Below, piece by piece: positions 9,409-17,298 of a DNA stretch of 45,947 nucleotides. The notes beneath the pieces were generated by a model, which did no database searches, was not told the origin of the DNA, and was given only the letters and a program-made list of their open reading frames with translations. The stretch is from contig JAURYY010000247.1 of assembly GCA_030653695.1 (NCBI GenBank), forward strand, positions 1 to 45,947, read 5' to 3'. The first letter of the stretch is position 1, and each line of letters opens with the position of its first letter. Both the position numbers and the translations under genes were made by a program. The stretch is from Paludibacter sp. Its GTDB lineage: Bacteria > Bacteroidota > Bacteroidia > Bacteroidales > Paludibacteraceae.

Positions 9409-10194
9409 TTAAAAATAACCATTTTTTGGGAGCTTATTAAAAATATTTAACGAATTAATAGTCGTCATTTTAACAATCTCACTTCCATTTATTTTATATA
9501 TTTCTGATAATTTTTTTATTATTAAATTCAAATATGCACTTTCATTTCTTTTTCCTCTGTGTGGCGATGGTGTTAAATAGGGTGCATCTGTTTCTAAAAC
9601 TATGTTTTTTATGTCAATTTGTTCAATTACTTCCGATAATCCTGAGTTTTTAAATGTAATTATGCCATTAATACCCAGCAAAAATCCCCCGAAACTTATT
9701 ATTTCGTTGGCATCATCGATATTGCCGGTAAAACTATGAAAAATTCCTCTCAAAGCACTTCTCTTGTAGGGTTGGAGCGATTGCATGGTTTCACGAAAAG
9801 AGTCGCGGACATGAATTATTACCGGTAAATTGTATTCTAATGCCCAGTCAATTTGTTGTCGAAAGCATACGATTTGTTCTTTCAAAAAAGTTTTATCCCA
9901 GTATAAATCGATGCCGATTTCGCCGATTGCAGCCCATTCTCTGCGTTCGAGTTCGTTTTTTATAATTGCTAATTCTGCTTGGTAATTTTCGTTTACGCTT
10001 GTAGGATGCAAACCTATCGATGCGTGGCAGAAACCCGGATATTCCGATTCGAGTGCTAACAGGCGTGGTAAGGACTCGCTGTCCACATTAGGTAAAATAA
10101 TGTGTTTTATGCCAATATCTTTTGCGCGCTGAATCGCTTGGGCTCGGTCGGCATCGAATTCGACTGCATAAATATGTGAGTGAGTATCTATCAT
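9409..10194 (-). CDS. TatD family metal-dependent hydrolase
   Basis: MIDTHSHIY, IGEIGIDLYWD, VIIHVRDS, HSFTGN, LETDAPYLTP. Confidence 0.96.
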   Translation of the reverse strand: MIDTHSHIYAVEFDADRAQAIQRAKDIGIKHIILPNVDSESLPRLLALESEYPGFCHASIGLHPTSVNENYQAELAIIKNELERREWAAIGEIGIDLYWDKTFLKEQIVCFRQQIDWALEYNLPVIIHVRDSFRETMQSLQPYKRSALRGIFHSFTGNIDDANEIISFGGFLLGINGIITFKNSGLSEVIEQIDIKNIVLETDAPYLTPSPHRGKRNESAYLNLIIKKLSEIYKINGSEIVKMTTINSLNIFNKLPKNGYF

Positions 10195-10197
10195 TAT

Positions 10198-10276
10198 GAC
10201 CCCTAACCCCTAAAGGGGGAATTTAAGAAATAAGTAATTCGGAACACAAAACCTGAAACTTTGAAACCTGAAACTT
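10198..10276. repeat. Intergenic repeat cluster (palindrome plus direct repeat)
   Basis: gacccctaacccctaaagggggaattta (CCCCTaaAGGGG type) followed by a direct repeat aaacctgaaactt ... aaacctgaaactt with about 15-bp period. Confidence 0.55.
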
Positions 10277-10285
10277 CTTAAACTT

Positions 10286-11803
10286 TCATTCCCATTCGAT
10301 GGTTGCCGGTGGTTTGGAGCTGATGTCGTACACTACTCGGTTTACACCTTTCACTTTATTGATTATGTCATTCGATACTTTGGCTAAAAAATCGTAGGGA
10401 AGTTGTGCCCAGTCGGCTGTCATAGCATCGGTTGATGTTACAGCGCGCAATGCAATTACATTTTCGTAAGTCCGTTCATCGCCCATGACACCCACCGACT
10501 GAACAGGAAGTAAAATAGCGCCAGCCTGCCACACCACATCGTACAAATTCCATTCGCGCAGCGCATTGATAAAAATATCATCGGCTTCCTGTAGAATTTG
10601 GACTTTTTCGGGAGTTATATCGCTCAAAATACGTACAGCCAAGCCTGGTCCGGGAAATGGTTGCCGTTTTATCAAATGGTGCATCATACCCAATTCAGTT
10701 CCCACGCGGCGCACTTCGTCTTTGAAAAGCAGACGTAGCGGTTCGCAAAGTTTTAGATTCATTTTTTCGGGTAATCCACCCACATTGTGATGCGATTTTA
10801 TGGTTGTTCCGGTAATGGAGAGCGACTCGATAATGTCAGGATAAATGGTTCCCTGAGCCAGCCATTTTACATCTTTTATTTTGTTTGCTTCCTTTTCGAA
10901 AACATCAATAAAACCGGTGCCGATAATTTTTCGTTTTTTTTCGGGATCGGTAACATCTTTCAGTATTCCATAAAAATAATCTTTAGCGTTTACTCCAATT
11001 ACGTTCAAACCAAGATGTTCGTAATTTTTCATTACGGTCTCAAATTCGTTTTTTCGTAATAATCCGTGATCTACAAAAATGCAGGTCAGATTTTTGCCGA
11101 TGGCTTTGTTGAGTAAAACAGCTGCTACCGACGAATCGACACCGCCCGACAGGCCGAGCAGTACTTTGTCGTTACCCACTTGTTTTTTTAAACTATCAAC
11201 TGTGGTTTCGATAAACGAAGCCGGCGACCAGTCGCGCTTACAACCGCAAATATTAAGAAAATTTTCGAGCAACAAAACACCATCCACCGTATGAAAAACT
11301 TCGGGATGAAACTGTACGCCCCAGGTTTTTTCGCCATGAATGTGGTAGGCGGCTAATTCTAAATCGTCGGTGCTTGCAATTTTTTTAAAATCAACAGGAA
11401 TAATAGTGATTGAATCGCCGTGTGACATCCATATTTGTGAACCGGCATTTATGTTGTTAAATAATGGGTCATCGTTATCAACAAACGAGAGATTGGCACG
11501 TCCGTATTCACTTGTTCCTGCGGATTCAACTTTTCCGCCCGAACTATACGCCATAAATTGAGCACCATAACAAATGCCGAGTACCGGAAATTTCCCGCGA
11601 ATCGGACTTAAATCTGTTTTAAATGCAGCAGGATTGTAAACAGAGTAAGGACTTCCGGAAAGAATCACACCTTTTACATCGGCGGTTTGTTCAGGAAATT
11701 TATTGTAAGGCACTATTTCGCAATATACATTCAATTCGCGCAAGCGACGACCGATAAGTTGGGTAGTTTGAGAGCCGAAATCGAGGATAATTATTTTTTC
11801 CAT
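10286..11803 (-). CDS. guaA: GMP synthase (glutamine-hydrolysing)
   Basis: Class I GATase (GICYGAQ), ATP-PPase SGGVDSSV, C-terminal [19 protein letters not shown]. Confidence 0.98.
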   Translation of the reverse strand: MEKIIILDFGSQTTQLIGRRLRELNVYCEIVPYNKFPEQTADVKGVILSGSPYSVYNPAAFKTDLSPIRGKFPVLGICYGAQFMAYSSGGKVESAGTSEYGRANLSFVDNDDPLFNNINAGSQIWMSHGDSITIIPVDFKKIASTDDLELAAYHIHGEKTWGVQFHPEVFHTVDGVLLLENFLNICGCKRDWSPASFIETTVDSLKKQVGNDKVLLGLSGGVDSSVAAVLLNKAIGKNLTCIFVDHGLLRKNEFETVMKNYEHLGLNVIGVNAKDYFYGILKDVTDPEKKRKIIGTGFIDVFEKEANKIKDVKWLAQGTIYPDIIESLSITGTTIKSHHNVGGLPEKMNLKLCEPLRLLFKDEVRRVGTELGMMHHLIKRQPFPGPGLAVRILSDITPEKVQILQEADDIFINALREWNLYDVVWQAGAILLPVQSVGVMGDERTYENVIALRAVTSTDAMTADWAQLPYDFLAKVSNDIINKVKGVNRVVYDISSKPPATIEWE

Positions 11804-11839
11804 TCTATATAAGTCCTTGTTTTGTGTCGATAAGTTGTG

Positions 11840-11870
11840 CAAAAGTAAATAAAATGTAAGTGTTATGCAA
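11840..11870 (-). promoter_or_regulatory. Putative promoter for guaA
   Basis: Minus strand TTG-N20-TACTTTTG: Bacteroidetes -33/-7 type, immediately upstream of the guaA start. Confidence 0.55.
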
Positions 11871-11885
11871 GTTTAAGTTGTGCTT

Positions 11886-13139
11886 TTATCTCAACAACAA
11901 TGAACTGTCGCCATAACTCAAAAACCTGAAATCCTTATCCAACGCATAGTCGTAAATTGTCTTCCAATTGCCATTTACAAAAGCCGAAACAAGCAGCATT
12001 AAGGTGCTTTTAGGTTGATGAAAATTCGTTATCATGCCGTTTACCACCCGAAATTTGTACCCTGGTTTAATCATAATTTTTGTATTGGCATGCAAAGTTG
12101 TTTGATTGTTTTTATTCAAATAATCAAGAATGTTTTGCAATGCATCAAAAGCCGAAATTTCAGTATTTGTTTCGTAAGGAGTCCACTGCGAAACATTAAA
12201 TGTTTCAACTTGTATATTAACTGTGTTCTCTCCATCTCTTTTGTATGGTTTTGTGGAAAGGTTTTCACCTATAAAATAAAGCGTTTCGAGGGTTCGCACC
12301 GAAGTTGTTCCAACAGCAATAATATTTCCGATTTTTTTTTGCAGATGTTCAATGGTGCTGCGGTGAACCGAAATAACTTCGCTATGCATTTGATGTAACG
12401 CAATATCGTTTTTTTTCACGGGTTGAAAAGTTCCTGCTCCAACGTGCAGCGTGAGTTCTGCAGTTTCGATATTTCTCAATTCGAGACTTTTAAAAACTTC
12501 GGACGTAAAATGCAATCCGGCTGTGGGAGCAGCTACCGAACCTTTTATTTTTGAATAAACGGTTTGATAAGTAGTCAGATCGCTTTCCTCTGTTTTGCGA
12601 TGCAGATATGGAGGTATAGGCAGTTCGCCTGCTTTTTCGAGTATTTCGGCAAAATGAATGTCTGCATTGTCCCACGTAAACCTTATTGTATGTGTGTTTT
12701 CTTCCGATTCAAGCAATTCGGCATTGAATGTAAAAGTATTATTGTCGATAATTAGCGTTCTGGAAAGAATACCTGTTTTCCATTTTTTCAGATTTCCTAC
12801 CATACATTTCCAAATACACTCGGTAGTAGCGCCCAGCGATAATGCATAATCCGAAGGCGTGAGCGGCTCTAAACAAAACACTTCGATATGCGATCCGGTG
12901 GTTTTCCGGAAAATTAAGCGAGCCTGAATGACTCGGGTGTTATTATACACCAATAAACAATTTTCGGGTAAATAGGATGCAATATTCGAAAAAACGGTCT
13001 CAGATATTGTTCCATCTTTGTAAATCAGTAATTTGGATGCATCCCGTTGGGTTAATGGGTATTTGGCTATTCGTTCATCGGGCAACGGATAATTGTAATC
13101 TTCGATGTAAATCGGAGTGTTTTCGGAGATAGTATTCAC
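11886..13139 (-). CDS. queA: S-adenosylmethionine:tRNA ribosyltransferase-isomerase
   Basis: LPDERIAKYPLTQRDASKLL, SVAAPTAGLHFT, TLHVGAGTFQPV, MITNFHQPKSTLMLLVSAF. GTG start at 13139 preferred because a -7-like element lies at 13169-13176; the listed ORF extends to 13229. Confidence 0.93.
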   Translation of the reverse strand: MNTISENTPIYIEDYNYPLPDERIAKYPLTQRDASKLLIYKDGTISETVFSNIASYLPENCLLVYNNTRVIQARLIFRKTTGSHIEVFCLEPLTPSDYALSLGATTECIWKCMVGNLKKWKTGILSRTLIIDNNTFTFNAELLESEENTHTIRFTWDNADIHFAEILEKAGELPIPPYLHRKTEESDLTTYQTVYSKIKGSVAAPTAGLHFTSEVFKSLELRNIETAELTLHVGAGTFQPVKKNDIALHQMHSEVISVHRSTIEHLQKKIGNIIAVGTTSVRTLETLYFIGENLSTKPYKRDGENTVNIQVETFNVSQWTPYETNTEISAFDALQNILDYLNKNNQTTLHANTKIMIKPGYKFRVVNGMITNFHQPKSTLMLLVSAFVNGNWKTIYDYALDKDFRFLSYGDSSLLLR

Positions 13140-13168
13140 TATTGAAAATAATTTGTTGTATTTTTGTG

Positions 13169-13200
13169 CAAAAGTAGTAAATAGGAAACGAGTTGACAAG
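13169..13200 (-). promoter_or_regulatory. Putative promoter for queA
   Basis: Minus strand TTG-N20-TACTTTTG, same architecture as the guaA promoter. Confidence 0.5.
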
Positions 13201-13226
13201 TGGACAAGGAAACGAGTAGAATAGAA

Positions 13227-13246
13227 CAAGGGGGCATGCCCCCTTG
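13227..13246. repeat. 20-bp perfect GC-rich palindrome
   Basis: caagggggcatgcccccttg. Closely related to the palindrome at 43573-43592. Confidence 0.85.
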
Positions 13247-13263
13247 AAAAAGCAAAATAAAAT

Positions 13264-14343
13264 ATGATAAAAAAAGGTGATACTGTGCGTTTTCTGAACG
13301 CTGTAGGTGGCGGAGTTGTAACCCGCGTGGATGAAATAAAAAAAATGTTGTACGTTGAAGATGCCGATGGATTTGAGATTCCGGTGTTGGAAAAGGAATG
13401 TGTAATGGTTGGTGCTGTAAATAAAGAAACAAATTTTCCGAAAAGAGATTTCTCCTCAAAAACGGAACATACTGTTGCTGAAAAACAAATTGTAGAAGTT
13501 GATACAAAAAAACCGGAACAAGAAACCCGAAGTTACGAACAAATAATTGAAACCGTTGAAGGCGAAACTTTAAAGGCATTTCTGGCTTTTTTTCCGCAAG
13601 ATATTAAACAGTTACAAACAACTTCGTACGATTGTTATTTAGTAAACGACAGTAATTATTTTCTGTATTACAATATTATATATGGTGAAAATAATAACCG
13701 GAAGAGTTTATCTAACGGCTTAATTGAGCCCAATATGCAGGAAGAAATTACCCAAATATCAAAAGACGAGCTGAATTCATGGGAAAACTTGCGGGTACAA
13801 ATTATTCCTTTCAAAAAAAATAAAATTTATACGCCTCAAAATGTGCTGGATGTTCAACTTAAAATTAACGTTGTAAAGTTCTACAAGTTGCACAGTTTTA
13901 CCGAAAACGATTATTTCGACGATTTAGCAATGATAATTGATATAGTTTCGGAAAAGGAAAATCAAAAATTAGCCGATATTTCGCCCCTTGAAATTAAAAA
14001 CGCCATGTTGCACAAAGAAGAAATAAAGCGACCAAGAATTACTTTACGTCAGCAGGTACCCGATGTGATTGAAGTGGATCTGCACATCAACGAATTGGTT
14101 GATACTACAGCAGGTATGGGAAATGCAGATATGCTACAATTGCAGTTGACTAAATTTCATGCCGTACTCAACGAAAATAAATCGAGGAAGGGGCAAAAAA
14201 TAGTATTTATACATGGCAAAGGAGAAGGTGTGCTTCGCAATGAAATTGAAAAACTGCTTAAATCGCGTTATAAAACGTATTATTTTCAGGATGCTTCGTT
14301 CAGGGAATATGGATTTGGTGCTACAATGGTGACGATAAAGTAA
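13264..14343 (+). CDS. DUF2027/Smr domain-containing protein
   Basis: N-terminal KGDTVRFLNAVGGGVVTRVDE. C-terminal Smr domain VDLHINELVD...KIVFIHGKGEGVLRNEI...YKTYYFQDASFREYGFGATMV. Confidence 0.9.
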   Translation: MIKKGDTVRFLNAVGGGVVTRVDEIKKMLYVEDADGFEIPVLEKECVMVGAVNKETNFPKRDFSSKTEHTVAEKQIVEVDTKKPEQETRSYEQIIETVEGETLKAFLAFFPQDIKQLQTTSYDCYLVNDSNYFLYYNIIYGENNNRKSLSNGLIEPNMQEEITQISKDELNSWENLRVQIIPFKKNKIYTPQNVLDVQLKINVVKFYKLHSFTENDYFDDLAMIIDIVSEKENQKLADISPLEIKNAMLHKEEIKRPRITLRQQVPDVIEVDLHINELVDTTAGMGNADMLQLQLTKFHAVLNENKSRKGQKIVFIHGKGEGVLRNEIEKLLKSRYKTYYFQDASFREYGFGATMVTIK

Positions 14344-14408
14344 AAAATGCTGATAGGTGCATCGTTCCGTTTGTGAATTTGTCAGCCCTAAAAATCCCAT
14401 ACCTTTTT

Positions 14409-15941
14409 TTATGATGATAAGATGTTAATTTTATTATTCAGAATCTGACTGAATGATATATTCATGATTTTTGATTCTATCCAAGCTGCAAAATCAAAAA
14501 TCAGCAATAGCTGATTTTCGTATTTATTCATAGCAATATCTTTGAGTTGAAGATTGTTTTTATTCCACAATGTTGTTCGTTCTTTGGATGATAAGTGGTT
14601 TATGGGCTTGCTAATAAATTTCAGAAATATTTTCTCAATTTTCAAACTGCGTTCTGTAGATTTCAGTTGCCTTTTTACCGATCGAATTTCAGATTCTATC
14701 AAATCAAAATCTCCTATTTCATACAGAAGAACTATATAAATCAGCCTTATTGCTTTGAAGGCAGGCATCAAATAAATTTCTCTTTCGACATTTAGTATTT
14801 GATTTAAAGTTTTACGCGCAAGTGAAAATTGTCGTAATCCAATATTCACTATTGAAATGTAAAGCAAAATTTGGAGTTGACGGGACATTAACAACATATT
14901 TATTTTGTCAATTAAATCAACAGTAAATTGGTCAATAACTTTTTTACCAGCCTCAAAGCAACCTGTATCGATAAAGGGGACAAGCGTATATAAAAATATC
15001 ACTGATTTTACTTGCAAATTAAAATTAGTGGAAGTGCTTTTGATTTTTTTAAGTTGATCAATAAAATGAGGCATAGCGTTGTAGTTTCGTATCACACGTA
15101 AACTTTCAAGCACCCCTTCGATAGTATTCAGATAATAAATGGGTGGATTGCTCAATAAATGTTTGTTTTTTTCAAATATAGCATTTAATTCATAAAACGA
15201 ATTGAGAGCCGACTTATAATCGCCAACTGCTATAAGGTAGTTCGATTGAAAAAGCTTATGGGTTTTTTGTATTTCAAAATTATTGAACCCTGTGCTCGAC
15301 ACAATACTCATTTCGCTAACAACCAAATCGTTTAATGTTTGTTTCTGATTGTTGGAAGCGACAACTCCACTGTGTAACAACCTATGTTTTAATATTCCGT
15401 ACAAAAACGCATGTTCGTTTATTTTTCGAATTTTTTTTAACGAGTCGTTTATTTTATATTGTAAAGTAAGTAGTTCATTTTCGCTTGTGTCTGGAAAGTC
15501 TAAACCCAACAGAAAATCATGTTCAATTTTTTGGGCAATGTGTAAAACCATAAAATTTTCAAAAACGATCGCTTCATTCTGAATTTTTAAAAGCAACTCG
15601 AAACACTCACCATACAATGATTTTTCGAAAAGCACCTTTGCATGCATCAGTTGATTAAAAAGCGAAAAATAACTATCCTGATTTTTTCTTAATTCACTCA
15701 AAACGTTTAACAATATATCGTACAGATAACTTACTCCTGTATTGAAATTTGAATTTGGTCTTTTTCTTTGAAAAGTATTTTTTATATCGTTTAATGTTAA
15801 CGATTTATCAGACTCAATTATTTTATAAAGGATCGCATAATCTGTGCTTTTCCCACTTTTGAATAATCGTTGAGTTGTACTTTTTTGTTCAGACTTGCTA
15901 AGCGAATGTACAAGTGTAATTAATGATGAGAGTTTCGACAT
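14409..15941 (-). CDS. Hypothetical helical-repeat (TPR-like) protein of Bacteroidetes
   Basis: 510-aa ORF. N-terminus LITLVHSLSKSEQKSTTQRLF...YAILYKIIESDKSL...SYLYDILLNVLSEL, then helical repeats. Confidence 0.7.
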   Translation of the reverse strand: MSKLSSLITLVHSLSKSEQKSTTQRLFKSGKSTDYAILYKIIESDKSLTLNDIKNTFQRKRPNSNFNTGVSYLYDILLNVLSELRKNQDSYFSLFNQLMHAKVLFEKSLYGECFELLLKIQNEAIVFENFMVLHIAQKIEHDFLLGLDFPDTSENELLTLQYKINDSLKKIRKINEHAFLYGILKHRLLHSGVVASNNQKQTLNDLVVSEMSIVSSTGFNNFEIQKTHKLFQSNYLIAVGDYKSALNSFYELNAIFEKNKHLLSNPPIYYLNTIEGVLESLRVIRNYNAMPHFIDQLKKIKSTSTNFNLQVKSVIFLYTLVPFIDTGCFEAGKKVIDQFTVDLIDKINMLLMSRQLQILLYISIVNIGLRQFSLARKTLNQILNVEREIYLMPAFKAIRLIYIVLLYEIGDFDLIESEIRSVKRQLKSTERSLKIEKIFLKFISKPINHLSSKERTTLWNKNNLQLKDIAMNKYENQLLLIFDFAAWIESKIMNISFSQILNNKINILSS

Positions 15942-15970
15942 TGATAGTTAAATTATAATAGTTACAAGTG

Positions 15971-15978
15971 CAAAAATA
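15971..15978 (-). promoter_or_regulatory. Putative -7 element (TATTTTTG) for the 510-aa hypothetical gene
   Basis: TAnnTTTG on the minus strand 30 bp upstream of the start. Confidence 0.4.
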
Positions 15979-16103
15979 GCAATATTATTTGTAATTATGA
16001 TTTCGAGCAAGATTATTATTTTAATATCTTATTAATATCTTGGCATTTAATAAATATAAATATTGTAATCCGTTGATTTGAAATTATGAAATTGCAATAA
16101 TTA

Positions 16104-16137
16104 TTGTTTTTTTAAATTTATTTTCTAATTACCTTTG
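16104..16137 (+). promoter_or_regulatory. Putative promoter of the rbsK-SusCD operon
   Basis: TTG (16104-16106), 23-nt spacer, TACCTTTG (16130-16137). Implies a leader of about 200 nt before rbsK. Confidence 0.4.
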
Positions 16138-16345
16138 TTATGTATTTGATGATTATTGCAACATTACCCGAATCGATTTATTATACACGACATACTTAAC
16201 ATACTCTTTGAATTTTGCAAAAAACTGATATACTGTGCTTTGTCGATGCTCTTGGCAATTAGATCTTTAATTATATTATGACTTTTTCAATTTTTTTTTA
16301 AATCTGGAAATATATCAAATCAACAAATTAATAAAACGGTAAACA

Positions 16346-17254
16346 ATGAACTCCACAAGAATTGTAGTAATCGGCAGTAGTAACACCGATATGGTTGTAA
16401 AATCGGATAGACTGCCTGTACCGGGCGAAACTATATTGGGTGGCGCATTTATGATGAACCCTGGCGGAAAGGGTGCCAATCAGGCAGTTGCAGCTGCTCG
16501 CCTTGGCGGCACCGTTACTTTTATTGCCAAAACAGGGAATGACCTGTTTGGCAAACAATCAATTGACATGTTCGATGAAGAAAATATCAATACTGATTTT
16601 ATTTTTTCCGACCCGCTCAATCCCTCCGGCGTTGCATTAATTATGGTGGATACAAATGGTGAAAACTGCATAGTAGTGGCTTCAGGTGCAAACGGAACGC
16701 TTGGTACACACGACATTGATAAATCCAGAACGGTGATTGAAAGTGCTTATATAGTTTTGATGCAGCTCGAAATTCCAATAGAAACTGTGGAATATGCCGC
16801 CAAAATAGCCAGTAACAAAGGTGCAAAAGTAATACTTAATCCTGCTCCGGCAGCTTTTCTCTCAAACGACCTACTAAAATGCCTTTATGCCATAGTACCC
16901 AACAAAACCGAAGCCGAAATGCTTTCAGGAATTAAAGTTCATGACTGGAAATCGGCCAGACAGGCTGCCGACATAATAAGCGAAAAGGGGGTTGATGTTG
17001 TCGTAATTACACTCGGCTCGAAGGGAGCTTTGATTAAAGAATACGACAAATATACCGAAGTGCCCGTCGAAAAAATTAAGGCTATAGACACCACAGCAGC
17101 CGGAGATACTTTCTGCGGCGCTCTTTGTGTCGGACTTTCGGAAGGAATGCCAATAGAAGATGCGGTAAAAATGGCGAATAAAGCTGCAGGAATCACAGTA
17201 ACCAGAGAAGGTGCGCAAGTGGCAATACCTTACCGTAAAGAAATAGAGCATTGA
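16346..17254 (+). CDS. rbsK: Ribokinase (PfkB family)
   Basis: GSSNTDMVVKSDRLPVPGETILGG, NPGGKGANQAVAAARLGG, TTAAGDTFCGALCVGL. Confidence 0.95.
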   Translation: MNSTRIVVIGSSNTDMVVKSDRLPVPGETILGGAFMMNPGGKGANQAVAAARLGGTVTFIAKTGNDLFGKQSIDMFDEENINTDFIFSDPLNPSGVALIMVDTNGENCIVVASGANGTLGTHDIDKSRTVIESAYIVLMQLEIPIETVEYAAKIASNKGAKVILNPAPAAFLSNDLLKCLYAIVPNKTEAEMLSGIKVHDWKSARQAADIISEKGVDVVVITLGSKGALIKEYDKYTEVPVEKIKAIDTTAAGDTFCGALCVGLSEGMPIEDAVKMANKAAGITVTREGAQVAIPYRKEIEH

Positions 17255-17298
17255 TATAAAACAGGTCAATCTTCACGTTATAAAAAAATAGTTTGTAT

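Noticed and set aside
13139-13579. Minus-strand ORF of 146 aa overlapping the Smr gene and queA 5' region
   Set aside because: Low-complexity F/L/Q-rich translation antisense to a recognisable DUF2027 domain; part of its C-terminal end is the translated palindrome.
14134-14400. 88-aa minus-strand ORF at the 3' end of the Smr gene
   Set aside because: Antisense to the conserved Smr motif; no family resemblance.
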